Source: Dillenia suffruticosa
Lineage: Eukaryota > Streptophyta > Magnoliopsida > Dilleniales > Dilleniaceae
DNA: 64,000 bases
Reading direction: 5' to 3'
NCBI GenBank assembly: GCA_033439265.1
Contig: JAVTVX010000024.1
Span: 13,003,001 to 13,067,000, forward strand
The notes beneath the pieces are model-generated. The model was given only the letters and a program-made list of their open reading frames with translations, was not told the origin of the DNA and searched no databases. The position numbers and the translations under genes were made by a program. Positions within the stretch are counted from its first letter, which is position 1. Each line of letters starts with the position of its first letter. Positions 23,466 to 36,080 of this stretch are shown here, piece by piece.

Positions 23466-24828
23466 AATTGTATAGAATCATTAGGCAAAGAGGACTTAAA
23501 TGTTACCTTGATTGAATTTTGAAGCTTGCATTCATCTTCTCTGTCCATATCATTCCCTTCATTTATCTTCTTAAATGGAGTGAAACTCAAATGAAGTTTC
23601 TTCTCACTTCTCAACGTTATTGGACTAATGTTCTCTTTGGGATTTACCACAGTTTGTGAAGGCAGCTTCCCTGAAGTTCGAGCTTCCAAGTTACTAAGCG
23701 AGATTGCCAATTGAGTGATTTGATTCTTCAAATTTTGTATACTCGCTCTCGTTTCCTGTTGAAATTGTTGAGTGTTAGTTGCAAGAGTCTTCACTATATC
23801 CTCTAAAGATATCGGGTGTTGGTCTATTGAAGTGTTGAGGTAAATATCTTGTCTGTCTTCCTTGGTTCCCATAGCTCAAATTTAGATGATCTCTTTATCC
23901 AGGATTATAATGGTTAGATAAAGGATCATACGTACGTTAAAGTTGACTAGAGAATCCTTCTATGGCATTCGCTTGATGAGTAGGATCTTCTTGTAGGGAT
24001 GGACACATATCCGTCGGATGTCCAGATATTGAGCATATTCCACAAACCTTGGTTGCTTGAATTTGCCTTACAGCTATCTGGCGAACCAAATCAGTTAGTT
24101 CAGAAATTTGATTTTCAAAATTTGAGTGACTTACCTCATTGACACATTTTGTAGCTCCATCCACTCTTATCCTAAATTGTTGAGAGTTTTCTACCATGTT
24201 TGAAATCAACTGTATGGCTTCTTATGGTGTTTTATTGACAAAAGCTCATTCACTGGCTGCATCTACTATACTTCTATCCATGGATAAAAGTCTTTCAAAA
24301 AATATTGAATCAAGAGTTGATATGGTATATGATGATTTGGGCAACTAGCGCAGAGTTGTTTGAACCTCTCAAAATATTCATATAGTGACTCTCCGCTAAT
24401 CTGTCTGATCCCACATATTTCATTTCTAATGTTGGCAGCCCTAGATGCTGGAAAAATTTTTTCTAAAAATAATCTCTGCATTCCATTACATGTAGTTATC
24501 GAACAGGGAATTAGATAGTACAATCGATCTTTTGCCTTATCTTTTAGGAAAAAAGAAAAGACCATCAATTTGATTTGTTCCTCAATCACACCTTGGAGTT
24601 TCATACTCGACTTTTCAAGTGTTTATGTGGATCCTTACCTGGAAGACCATGAAAAATAGGAAGTAAGCGATTCAAACCAGATTTGAGTTCGAACGCTACC
24701 TCAAGAGCTGGGTACTCGATACACAAAGATTGTTGGTTCAAAATTGGTGTAGCTAACTCTTTCAGAGTCCTTACACGATTTTCCATCTTTTCTTTCTTGT
24801 CAAAAATCAGTGAACAAGTGAAAAACAT
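23466..24828 (-). pseudogene. Ty3-gypsy Gag (Athila/Tat-type), broken
   Basis: Successive minus-strand frames encode Gag. At 24828-24601, 'LNQQSLCIEYPALEVAFELK' then LPIFHGLPGKDPHKHL. At 24604-24266, 'EEQIKLMVFSFFLKDKAKDR', FLEKIFPASRAANIR and 'ISGESLYEYFERFKQLCASC'. At 24209-23937, 'ENSQQFRIRVDG' and a zinc knuckle CGICSISGHPTDMC (C-x2-C-x4-H-x4-C). At 23872-23426, a glutamine-rich linker 'TNTQQFQQETRASIQNLKNQ'. This is the standard capsid and nucleocapsid order. Frameshifts near 24602 and 24230 and a gap at 23873-23936 break it. It lies directly downstream of the primer site and LTR. Confidence 0.8.
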
Positions 24829-24850
24829 AAATTAAGAAATTAAAATAGAT

Positions 24851-24868
24851 TCCCCGACAATGGTGCCA
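24851..24868 (-). other. Primer-binding site of the gypsy element
   Basis: The minus strand reads TGGCACCATTGTCGGGGA, close to the TGGCGCCGTTGCCGGGGA site of Athila/Tat-type elements. It lies 5 bases inside the LTR edge, with gag following. Confidence 0.8.
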
Positions 24869-24873
24869 AAATT

Positions 24874-26196
24874 TGGTTGGGTTGTCGAAACTCTCAAATT
24901 AATAATGATTCCCTCAATGCAGCACACTTGTAGAAATAGCGGTACCAGGTTGAATCTCACGGGAACTATGTTGACTTAATCTCTTAGTTATTGATAAAAT
25001 AAAATGGGGGATTTATAAAATAATTCATAACTCAAAAATTAAAATCTAAAATTAAAAGATAAATCGAGAATGCAAGAATACTAAAATTAAATAAGAAATT
25101 CAATATGCTAAATTCCGATCCAAGGGTTCACACATTCGATTGTTTCACTGATTATCGGTTAAAAATATTATTCTTACGATTCAAGTATTTAATCTTAAAT
25201 TTATTAGAATAGCCATAATAAATTATGTGTTTTCCTAAAATAATTGACTTAACTCAGTATCCAATCAAAATTTATCTTTAATCAACTCTGCATGATAGCG
25301 TTCCATATCAATATAATAATAACATTAAGATCTGTGAAAATAGTTAAACGAAATACAAATAACTAAGATAGTCATACAATTATTTGATTTTATTCCATCG
25401 ATTCCTTAGATTAGAATGAATATTAGTAAATGACCCATAAACATAAATAACTTATTTGCTATTTGTATCATTCATTCATGATAATTATGAATAACTAAAA
25501 TTATGGATGCAGTAGAAAAATTAATATTGAGTTAAATTGTGAGATTAATCAATACCAATGCTTCATGTAAATAAATCAAGAATTGACAAATACTTGAATT
25601 AAAAGAGTAAAAAATTAATTAAAACACATAAGCTCACAATGAAAACAATTGATGAAATTTCTCTTGAATCAGAAAAAAAAAACTAGCCACTCATGATGGA
25701 AACAAAAGAAAGAAAAAATGTTATTAAGAGAAAAGAAAAACTAAACCTAAAAACCTTAAAATAACGTACAACAGCCGCCTCCTTTTATAGATGGATGAAT
25801 AGTGTCATGAATAGTAGATGTGAATAGTGTCTTCTAGGGTTAATGAGAAGAGTCCTTCTTTTAGTGTTCTAAGTCTCCAAAATTCTCCCAAAATAATAGG
25901 GAAAAAATCCACCAAAATAGAAAAATTAAGAATTTTACTCCTAACAACAATTTTACTTAAGTAAAATTTCTAAAATAAAATTTTCTACTCTTTGATACTT
26001 TTTTCCTTTCCTTTGTAGGCCCAAATGATATCTTGAACCAATAAACTCCAAAATTGTCTCCTTAAGCCCATTTTGGTCCAATTTTCAATTTTTGATCCCT
26101 AAAAATAAAAAGTCATAAAAACATTTATTAGGGCAATAATCAATCTAAAATCAAATCATAATATCAACAATAAAATAGACATTTTGCGCATTATCA
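24874..26196 (-). mobile_element. Ty3-gypsy LTR, 1.32 kb, shared by two internal regions
   Basis: On the minus strand it runs from TGATAATGCGCAAAATG (26196) to CAACCCAACCA (24874), with TG...CA ends. On its gag side lies the primer site. On the other side, 26197-26235, lies 'TTGCTTGAGGACAAGCATTG' and then GTTTGGTGTGATGGAATT, the usual end of a gypsy internal region before a 3' LTR. The LTR therefore serves as 5' LTR for copy B and 3' LTR for copy A. A TATA box lies at 25792-25799. A stretch of the 'CCGTGAGATTCAACCTGGTA' kind near its end is typical of plant gypsy LTRs. Confidence 0.75.
25792..25799 (-). promoter_or_regulatory. TATA box in the gypsy LTR
   Basis: The minus strand reads CTATAAAAGGAGG at 25788-25800, about 920 bases before the LTR end. 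The R-U5 region and primer site lie downstream. Confidence 0.5.
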
Positions 26197-28340
26197 AATT
26201 CCATCACACCAAACCAATGCTTGTCCTCAAGCAATCATTAGATTAATATCACATAACTATTTTCTTTTTTACTCATTTCCCTCCTTCAATTTATTTTCAA
26301 ACAATCCAAATCAGTACACATCAAAAAATTCAAGGCAAAACAACAATTCGGAAAACAAGTGATCATGGTATCATAACCTTAAATGAAAACATAAGCATCC
26401 CATCAAACTCAATAATCTCATCAAAATTCAATGTATCTAGATCTAATACCCTCACAAGCAGTTCACTCTATATACTCAAAGTGTTCAAGGGAATTTATCA
26501 ATAACTCTTAAAATCAAATCAAAGCATATCATTACTATAAACTTGTTTATTTATCAAATTTCCACCACCACTTATATGAATTCAAAACAAAAATCTAGGA
26601 GTTTTTATAGTTGTAACGTGGCTTGGGTAAAGATAGTATAAGAGGGTAAATGTGATGTGTAATGAATATATCAAAAGAACCATGTCAAGAACACAAAAAC
26701 ATTTCCCCTATCCTATATCATGAAATACAATCAATCCAAAAGAAGAAGAAAAAAACTCAATCAAGAGCATCTCATTCCTCAATCAAATCCTTTGAATTTC
26801 TCCAAATTTCCCAATTTCAACTTCCGAGAATTTTTCTTCTTTTATTTTTCTTTCTTCTTTTATTTTTCTTTTTTTCTTTCCTGCTTTTTTTTTTTTAATC
26901 ACAATATACTTGAGAATGAATGAAAATACGGAGCATATACAACCCATTTCAATCGTATAATTGACTTCCCCAAAAATGATTCTCACAATAGAAGTACCAT
27001 ATTCCCTTTACAAATAACCACTCAATTTATATTCAAGTCACGTGCTTCTTTGATATAAGGAAAAAAAAAAGGTTAAGCATAAAAAAGAAGGCTATGTGTT
27101 AATTAATGAGGCTGAAACAAAGAAAATGGATATAAGGTCAAATGGGTTCACTAGGGGAAATATTATGTACGAGAATATCTTTTTCGAGATCTAAAAGGGG
27201 TAAACATATCTACCCCATCATATTAATATATGAACTCATGGATGTGGTCTAAAAAAGTATAACAAAGCAAATTCTATAATATTTTATGATTGATAAACAC
27301 TCATCAAGAAAATTTAGAGCAAAAATGATGTATGCTCTTAAGGTTCAAAAGTTCACAAAAAGTGTTTAACTTATATCAAATCTATCACGTCTTCAATTGA
27401 CTTAATCATTAAGATCAATGAAACACTCAAAACAATTTTATCCAAAAACAAAAATCGCACTTGTCTCTTTCATGCATTTCAACTCAAATCAACAATATAT
27501 ACTAAATTAAAATCTTTATCAAACAAAAATCAAAAGAGTACGAAATTCCAAAAAAAAATAAAAGAAATGACATTGGCATGAAAAATCCTCCTCCACACCT
27601 AAATACTATGTTGTCCTCAATGTATGCAAAAGATAAGAAAATTTGAGCACAAAGCCTAAGACAACTCACAACTAGCATAATTGTAAACTAGTCTCAGAAA
27701 TGAAAGATGTTAGTCAATGAAATAGGAAAATGAAAAGAAAGATAAAGAACTAGAGAACTCCTCTCAGGTGATGGTGTTTGCTAGTCTGAAACTGATAGTT
27801 TTTGCTACTGTGAAGGAGCCATGGGTTTGGGTGGAGAAAATTAAGTCAAGGATTTCTTTATGGAGAGGATTGGGTTTGAAAATTTTAGGGCTTTCGATTT
27901 TTTTTTTTTTTATGATGGGTATGGTATAGAAAATATGAAAGATTTGCAAAGGAGAAAAGAAAATGAGTACAGAAAATGATGAATGATTCGATGTTTGATC
28001 ACACACTCTCTCTCTCCCTCTCTCTCTCTCCCTCTTGTGTGAAAGGAAACTGCATGATCATGCACTAAGGAAATAAGTGCTTCTACCCATTTGCAATTGA
28101 CTTTAGAAAATCGCGTGATCACGCCCTAAAGAAAGAACTGCTTCTGGCCATTGTGAAGTTGACTTCAGATTTTAACGTGATCATGCCTTAAGGGATGGAC
28201 TGCTTCTGTCCATTCTTGAATTCCATTGCTGAAAACCGAGTGATCATGCCTTAACGAGGAGACTACTTCTGTCCAATTTTGTCAATTATCCTCTATCCAT
28301 CTCTTGACTTGAATAATTGCGTCCCTTAAAATGCTCATCG
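26197..28340 (-). mobile_element. 3' internal region of gypsy copy A (no pol left)
   Basis: The region lies upstream, on the minus strand, of the shared LTR. It contains the 62-bp repeat block, two 'GAGGACAA...' stretches before purine-rich DNA (about 27590-27615 and 26205-26235), long A/T-rich tracts and no polymerase sequence. The frames at 26662-26986 and 27764-28122 are low-complexity. Homology to copy B stops abruptly at 28340. Confidence 0.6.
28052..28300 (-). repeat. Four-unit ~62-bp tandem repeat in gypsy copy A
   Basis: Units start near 28052, 28113, 28175 and 28238, giving the same 61, 62 and 63-base spacing as at 22397-22645. Homology extends to 28340 on one side. On the other it resumes at 27718-27751 after a segment of about 300 bp that is absent from copy B. 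Confidence 0.85.
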
Positions 28341-29045
28341 CGGCTATTTTGGAAATCCCAATTTCTGGCCATGGCAGTACATAATATCTATATCAAAATG
28401 TAGATCAAGATATGAGGAGCACATATACTAATTTCATAGATCAATTTATTTTATAACATGACAGATCTATGGTTTTAATTTTCGGGTATCATTTAAGGCT
28501 GAAAATTTTGATCTTATATTTCATGGTTGAAACGAGCTCCAAAAATTACAAAAAAAAATTATTTTCGTGATTTACAAATTATGGGTAATATCGTGATATA
28601 ATTGGATTCACGAAATTCATCCGTGATTTGAATCTAAAATTTTTTACCCAATATTTTTATACCCGAAAAACTTCAAAAAATTTTTATTAAATCTAATGAT
28701 CACTCTGATATTAATGTTAGATTTAATCACATGTACGGAACCATGGTAAATCACAAAAATTAGAATTTTCGGGTAAATACCTCAATACATAGGTCTCTAA
28801 AAATTAACCGAGCAGCAAACTCCCTCGTACAGATCACTCGGTCGAGATAGTGATCACAAGATTGAACCGCCATCACAGTGCCACGACGCCTCAATCCAAA
28901 ATTTAGTGAATCTAATGACGAGAGAAATTTTTCTACTCGAAAATTTCTTAAACTCTTGATGGTATATCTTACTCTCAACCTCAACCTCTTTTGACAATGT
29001 TCAGATAGAAACCTCTTTCAATATTTTTCACATAGGCATGCTTGA
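28341..29045 (-). mobile_element. Possible copia LTR end, primer site and leader
   Basis: The minus strand at 28714-28701 reads TTAATATCAGAGTG directly after CTAACA. This resembles the TTGGTATCAGAGC methionine-tRNA primer site of copia elements with about three changes. 28715-29040 would then be LTR and 28341-28700 the untranslated leader. No gag follows; the gypsy copy begins at 28340. The frame at 28760-28984 is inside the putative LTR and is not a gene. Confidence 0.35.
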
Positions 29046-29054
29046 GAGACTAAA

Positions 29055-29195
29055 GGGGTAGTTTAGTTAGTGGGATGGTTAGTGGGATAATGGGAGTTAT
29101 CCCATTATCCCAAATTTGAATTCATATATTTTTTTATGGTAAAATGCCCTTACATGGGCATTTACCACATTTACCAACACTAACCAAACTGTAGA
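29055..29195. mobile_element. Possible small MITE with inverted ends
   Basis: 'TAGTTTAGTTAGTGGGATGG' at 29059 is approximately the reverse complement of the DNA ending 'CCAACACTAACCAAACTGTA' at 29193. The middle contains the palindrome 'GGGATAATGGGAGTTATCCC'. No clear target duplication was seen. Confidence 0.35.
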
Positions 29196-29980
29196 AACAA
29201 GCTACTCATTCCACAACCTTAGATGTAATTTTTGTTCCCAAACCGCATGTTTCAATGCCATAATATCACTTCCCATTCAATTAAAACCCTAATCACCTAA
29301 ATGAAGATTCTAAACAACAACCACAACTGATCAAATCAAATTTAAGACGAAAACCCTAATATTGGAGCTAGGAATCAGATTTGGAGAGATAGAAATGAGA
29401 GCTTACACACTGAAAGTACCAGAGACGGTGTCTTTGGCGGTGCATATGGTGGCTTCGAGATCAAAACCAAGAGAAGCAGAGGAATCTTGACTGCTGGCTT
29501 AGGCTTCTCCTCTCCCATTTCTTTTTCTTCTTCTTTTTAGATCAATAAAATTCGAGAGAGAGAGAGAGAGAAAGAGAGAAAACAACTTCAAGTAGTTTTG
29601 ACGAATACAACAAAAACAAAAACCTTAGAAGAGTGAAATAAACAATTGGAATTAACTAGATCTGTAAAAAAACCCTCAAAAACAAAACATGATTCAAATA
29701 AGATAAAAGAAAAGATGACTTAGGTGAACACCTAATAATGAAATTTGACAATCTATACAATAATCCAACACAATCGTGAAAATCTTAGTCTAGATCACCT
29801 TCAAAGAAGAGAAATGCGAAACCTAACGCAAGGGTCTGACTTCGATCTTTGACAGTCTTCGACAGTCGAAGAGAGAGATCGTCCCCTTCACCGTTGGCCA
29901 GTCATCTTTGATAGGATGAGAGAGGAGAGAGGCAGACAAAGAGACAGAGAGACAGAGAGAATGCATGACATTACTAAATA
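29196..29980 (-). other. Gene-like leader and first-exon fragment on the minus strand
   Basis: Read on the minus strand, a CT/GA-rich leader (29550-29575) is followed by ATGGGAGAGGAGAAG at 29519 and then an exon-like stretch. In another frame this encodes 'SLGFDLEATICTAKDTVSGT' and FSV just before a GTAAGC donor near 29405. I do not recognise the protein. It may be a captured host gene 5' end inside a transposon, because CACTA-like subterminal repeats follow at 29985. Confidence 0.25.
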
Positions 29981-29984
29981 TATT

Positions 29985-30250
29985 TTTTTGAAGGAAAGTT
30001 AGCGAGGAATAGCACTTTCCATTACTAAAATTTGTGACAAACAGCTCTGTCCATTGCTAAAATTTGCAACGAACATAGCATTTGTCGCTAAATTAGCAAT
30101 GGATAGTGCGTTCGTTTTTTAAATTAGCGATGGACAGAGCTTTCGTCACTAATTCGCGACGAAACCATTTTTTCCATCATTAAATAGTGACGAAAATATA
30201 TTGAAAATTTACAATAAAATTAAAGACGAAAAAGTATTGTCGTGTGGTTC
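29985..30250. repeat. CACTA-like subterminal repeats
   Basis: Short degenerate repeats of 'TTAGCGATGGACAGAGC', 'TTTGTCGCTAAATTAGC' and 'TCGCGACGAAAC' in both orientations. The style is like 3240-3680. A CACTAGTAAAAGG starts at 30252, a possible terminus of another element. No complete element could be delimited. Confidence 0.4.
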
Positions 30251-30574
30251 ACTAGTAAAAGGAACTTGGTTTTCATATTTTCATAATAACTTGATTATTT
30301 AAACAAATTTGTAACTTTTCTTAAAGTTATGATTGATAAAAGAATTGTAACTTTTCTAGAATTGTTCAATGTCTAATATTCAAAAGATAAAATATATGCT
30401 CACATAAGTAAAATGATAATACTTGGTTAGAGATTGTTTGAATTATTTATTATCAAAAATAGTTAATTTGGTGAGAATTATAATATTTACTATGTATTTT
30501 ACCCAACTTCGTTGCTCAGAAAGGGACAAAAAGTGAAACACGGTTAAAAATGTTTCATAAGAGAGTGTCGAAAA

Positions 30575-30995
30575 AATTTAGTCACGAAATTAAGAAAAAT
30601 TTTTTGTGGTCAATTAGCAGCAAATTTATGCATGAACACAAGAATTCGTTGCTAAATTTTGTAATGAAAATTTTTTGCATCTAATTAGCGACAAATTTAT
30701 GCACGAAAATCTGAATTCATTACCAAATTTTGTCATGAAGATTGTATTTGTGGCTAATTAGTAATGAATTTTGTTACCAATATACTCTTCGTCACTAAAT
30801 ATTGCGATGAAACCAATATTCGCCATTAAATTTAGCGACAAAGACTGGATTCATGAGAAAATTTAACCACAAAATTGCTATTTGTCGTTAAATTTAGCAA
30901 CAATTGATAGTTCCGTGGCTAACTTTGCCATGAAAATTTTTTCGTTGCTATTTGTTGCTAAATTTAGCAACAACTGATAGAATGAGTGTAATATT
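30575..30995. repeat. Second block of GCGACAAATT-like repeats
   Basis: Degenerate units of 'ATTAGCGACAAATTTATGC' and 'TTCGTTGCTAAATTTTG' recur at about 60-bp spacing. They resemble CACTA subterminal repeats. It may belong with 29985-30250. Confidence 0.45.
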
Positions 30996-32500
30996 TACGA
31001 TTGAATTTGTTTTATTTTTAAATAAATATTACACTAATATTTATATTTTATAATATTTGATATGTTAGGATTGATGGAATATACTTATTAAGGAAAGTGA
31101 AGAAAAATAAACGAAATATATTGTAGCAATTATGTAAAGGATGGAAAATTGAACAGCAATACTTTTTTATTAACACGTGGACAGGAGACAATATAAGATT
31201 TTAAAAATTTACTATAATAAAATTTTCTTTCCTAATGGTACATTCAAAAGGAAATTGGGATAGAATTGGAAATATTAAAAATTTTTATTCTATTCTTAAT
31301 ATTTACGAAAATGAATTTTTTAAGATGTAAATCTCAAATCATTTTATTTTTTAGGAAATGTTTTTGTTATCTTTTAGAAGTTTTCCTTTTCATTAAATAA
31401 ATGAAAATATTTTGTTAATCGAAAAAAAAAAGTGACTATACTTTTTTTAAGAGTTTCACTCCTATATATAGAGGAAAGTTACGTAACATTGTGATGCGTG
31501 GTGTGCAGCCAGAGAGGGCTGCAACCGGCGGCTACATGGAGAGATACATTTCCTTGCTTTTGGACTTGAAAAGGGTCATAATACAGGAAAACAAGCTACA
31601 GCCGGGAAGGACACAATACTTTTCTTGTAGTTCTAACATTTTCGTTTCATTTTTATTTAATTTGTGACATTTTCTTTTTCATATTTTGTTTTTAATTTAA
31701 TTTTTTAGTCAAAAATTTATTAAAATCTTGATCTTCAATAATTGTGAAATTTAATTAGATATATTAATTCAATATATCATAAATATTTATTTAATTTTTT
31801 CACTTCATGGATCATGATTTTTTAGAGTTTATTGAATAAGAGTTCATATTTAAGAGTTTTAAAATAATTTATAACCAATTAAAACGATAAATCCGTAATT
31901 GTCTGTTAGTTTTAATTTAGTGGTAAATGACCTCAGTGTCTTGAGTTAAATAATCTAATCTCAACAATTTCTTTGTGTGTTTATCACTTAGAATCGGGTT
32001 TATCTCGATTTTAATGCTATCGAAATTTTAAATTCTAAAAATTTCTTTAGAGTTGTTTTTCAATTAGGAAAATAGTTAAAAAGTTTCTCTTAACTATTGA
32101 TGAAATAAGAAGAGATTGATTGTTTGGCGTTCGTTGAACCACTATAATTAATTTATCTATGGTTGTTAAAATTTTTAGATAAATCGATAATCGATCGTAT
32201 GAAATCAAGATGAAAATAATTTTTTTGGCTAGATTTCATTATCTTTGATATTTGTTTCTTTTGTTGCCGTTATTTAACTATTTTTGTTTTAGTTAATTTT
32301 ATAGATTTATTTATTTTCGTTAAATTTAGGTAAATTCTTAAAATCTTGCAATTTTATTTTTATTTTCCTTAAAAAAAATCCATTGCTTTCTGTAAATACG
32401 GTTCTATTCGCACTAAATTCATATTGTTTGAAATAGGAAAAATTTATTTTTGATTAAATTGACATCTACCAAAATAAATATAAGAGAATTTGACGTAACA
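30996..32500. other. AT-rich DNA, no gene recognised
   Basis: No coding region. 31450-31630 has a TATATATAG box followed by a less AT-rich stretch ('CCAGAGAGGGCTGCAACCGG'), which could be an isolated promoter or old transposon part. Confidence 0.4.
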
Positions 32501-32534
32501 TAAGTAGAAAGGGAAGCTTCTCTTTCTCACAAAC

Positions 32535-33228
32535 AAATATATAAAGCCCCAAAAAAAAAACAAATTAGAACAAAGTTATCTAACACTTTGGTTTCTAGTG
32601 TTTCTTCTGGGCTGCTCTGGTTCACAAAGACCATGCAAAGAGTTGCTTTGGTCAATTATGCTTTTGATTCAAAAGTTTAACAAGCTCTCAATCATGTCAG
32701 CTGCCTGCTGCTTCCATGCAAGAGAAAGCTTACGTTAAGGGGCGTTTGAACTTTAAGTCCTGTCTATCATCTGATTATTCTCTACAAATATAATATTTTA
32801 ATAATTATTACTAAAAATATTTTTAATCAGAATAAAGGAGTTTTATGCACGATCAAAGATTTTCTCTAAAAGCATTTAAGATTATAATATTAAAAACTTT
32901 TTAAAATTATTAATCAGTTTCTCTTCCTTTGGGTTTTCCAGATGCACTTGCAAAGAAGCTAAAACAAAGAGGAAATTCTTTTCTTCCATTGTTTTGTTGA
33001 CATTTCAAAAATCAAAAGCTACCACCCCATCTTTTCTTTCTCCTAAATTGCAAATTCCAAGGATCGAAATTGTCAAACAATGTAGGGCCTACCCAGCATT
33101 TTATTCAATCACCATTCATTCCACAGACCGGTTTCATCTGAAAATGACTTTTTTTTTTTTATGCATTATGGGTACTTTATTCACATTCCCAACCCCCACA
33201 TTTCCCCCCCCCCCACTATTAAATTAGA
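32535..33228 (+). other. Transcription-unit-like leader without a recognisable protein
   Basis: A TATATAAAG box at 32548-32556 is followed by a stretch of average composition with several short frames (for example ATGCAAAGAGTTGCTTTGG at 32634, which stops after 15 codons). 33205-33218 is a run of C. It could be a noncoding transcript or a gene relic. Confidence 0.2.
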
Positions 33229-35074
33229 TTCAAGGATGTGATGTCATTGAGTATTTTTTTTGGGCATTAAAATTTATAAATAGGATAATTTTTTATATAC
33301 ATTAATAGAAAATATTTATACTTTTATTAAATTTATTTAGATGATTATTAGAATTTCTATTAAAATGGCAAAAAGGGGTCATTATTGAAGTTATTTGGCA
33401 CATTGGTATAATATTTTACTTCAAGCAATTACGCTAAATTTATTTTAATTTTTCAACCAAAATCACTATTATTCAATTAAAGAAAAAGAAAAAAAAATAA
33501 ACATAATTTAGACGTAATCACTGTTATTCACATTTATATAAATTTTAAATTTGAATCTTTTCAATATTAAAAAAAAAAAATTAACAACGTGAGGGCCTTG
33601 GGTTGGCTGACTTAGCAATGATGTTCATATGATGTTGCAGCAGGAAATGTTTGACCAAGGCTTTGGGCTCAATTGTATCTACATAAAACTTAAAACGTAA
33701 AAAATATATATTAATATAATAGTAATTCAGTTTTTTATTAAAAAAATTTAATTTTTATTTGGAAAAAATCTTTGTTAAATAAAAATAATATAATGAAATT
33801 AAATTAAATTGTGAAATTTTCCCCCTTTTAGTTGAAGGAGAATATACAATAGGGGCAGAATATGTTGCATGATTCCCTGGGTTTTGATCAAGCGAGGGAT
33901 TCTCTCTGTCTCTCTTGGACATGATATTCCAATTTTGTCTCGAGTGTTCAAATTGAAGGGCAGTTGTCTCTAAATTTTTTTTAAAAGTATATATGTATAG
34001 TTATAAATAATTTTAAATATGTTATATGCTATAAATATTTGATTATTAGAATGGTAATATTTTTTTAATTATACTGTTAGATATTATTAATTAAAATTTT
34101 AATTTAAATTAATAAATTATAATTCAATTGATATTATCTGATTTTTATTTTAGAAATTTTTAAGTTTGAATTCTTTTCTGTGTATAAAAAATTGAAATTT
34201 GATTCAAGAACGAGGCAAATCTTACGATTGGTCCTTTTGTCATTCACGAGTGAAAATCAAAGGTGGAGATCAAGGAAGGAAGGAGAGAGAGCTCAGAGTG
34301 ATACGACTTTTGACCTTTCTTTCCTGCCTAACTAAAGTCCCATAATTAATTGGATTCAGCATGGATAAAAAGGATTTAACATATGTTGAATTGAATCATT
34401 TACAAAAAAATAATAATAATAAATAAATAAATAAAAATCATGGGTCATTATTAACAAAACTTCAAAAGTTAAAGGGTCCTTCTCAATTAATCGTTGTGTG
34501 CAGCGATTTTGAGCCTCCCTTGGATGTTTCCGAGCATGGGATGGGCATCAGCTTTTTTAACAATGTAGATTTAATTTTCGGTGATTTCAATTTATATAAT
34601 AAATGTAATTTTTATATTTTTTAATAAATAAGATATATATAATAAACATATAAATATCATTGTCAACATAAAAATATAGTCCAACTTATGTTGATGCATT
34701 CATGCAGGAAAAATGTAGCACCTTGACATATCTTGTTTGATTAATAAAGCCGTACCTTGACTATGCTCATCGTGGCGCAAATCAATAATGACACAATTAT
34801 TAGAACCCAAACTACCTAGAATTCAAATCCTTTACGAGGAAAAAGTCAACAATTGTGGGGTTCCAACTTTTCAATCATTGTTCTCTCTCTCTCTCTCTCT
34901 CTCTCAACCTCATTCCCCTTTTGATCGTTAAAGAAAAAAAAAATCTATAACAAAAAAGGAAAGAGATTCAAACCGATTTTTTATATAAGTAATATTTTTC
35001 ATATATTATTAATAATACAAATTCATTTTTCATAGAAATATAAATTTTATTTTATTTTAAAATATATTATATTC

Positions 35075-35111
<37 letters not shown>

Positions 35112-35259
35112 CATCACGTTAATTTTATCTGATTCGTAAATCTGACCAGTAAACTAATAAACCAATGTACCATTAGATTAATTGAATTATTTACCGATTC
35201 AGTTTTAAAAATACCATTCCATGAGTATTAAAACATTTTAAAATTTCCCTATATTAACT
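33229..35259. other. AT-rich intergenic DNA with microsatellites
   Basis: No gene. Contains (CT)n at 34882-34905 and (AT)n at 35079-35109. A less AT-rich patch at 34200-34330 shows nothing recognisable. Confidence 0.5.
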
Positions 35260-36080
35260 TATAATTGTTCACTCTTTAATACATATATTAATTTTCTTTC
35301 TTTAAAAAATCAATTTTACTTATATTTTTTTTTCTCTCTAATCTCTTTTGTTTTGAATTTTGTTAATTTTTTTCTCTCTCTAAAATTGAACATTTCAATT
35401 TTCTTTTTCTATAAAATTTAAAATATTTTAAATTTTGTCTCTATAAACATATTAATTTTAAATTTCTTCTAACGACAATGTTAAATTTGACTTTTCATTC
35501 TAAAACTAAATATATTAATAATCTTCTGAATACACATTTTTCCCTCCAAACACATAGGTTTTAACTTTTCTCTCACTAAAATCAAATTTTATTTTCTTTC
35601 TCTAAACACATTGATTTTTAATTTTTTTTTTCTAAAAAATTAATTTGATTTATATTTTCTCTCTTTAAATATATTGATTTCAAGATTTCTCTATTTAAAA
35701 AATAATAATTTTCTTTCTCTAAAGCTAAACAAATCATTTTTCTCTCTAAAAAAATGGATTTCATTTATATTTTATCTTCATAAATATGTTAGTTTTACGA
35801 TTTTCTCTCTCTAAAACTGAACATATCAATTTTCTTAATATGGTTCATATTTTCTCTTTTTAAGTATATTGATTTTAAATTTTCTCTCTCTAAAAACACT
35901 AAATTTAGTTTTTTCTCTAGAACCAAGTATATATACTTTCTCTCTCTACAAAAAATAATATTTTATCTCTCTAAACACTATAGCTCTAAATTTTCTCTCT
36001 CTAAAAAATCTATTTTTAATTTTTTCGTTCTCATTCATATTTTCTTTCACTAAACATGTTAAAGTTTTAATTTAATTTTT
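35260..36080 (+). repeat. Degenerate TCTCTCTAAA / TTGATTTTAAATT tandem array, left copy
   Basis: About 800 bp built from alternating 'TTTTCTCTCTCTAAAA' and 'ATATTGATTTTAAATT' segments, spaced by roughly 35-45 bases. The reverse complement gives the same wording as 50950-51600. Confidence 0.75.

Noticed and set aside
3208..30260. One giant outer CACTA element with ends at 3208 and about 30250
   Set aside because: The right end does not read TTTTTGTAGTG and no matching 3-bp duplication was found; kept only as a hypothesis.
32581..32760. Possible microRNA gene
   Set aside because: No match to the well-known plant microRNA sequences I could recall and no clear long hairpin.
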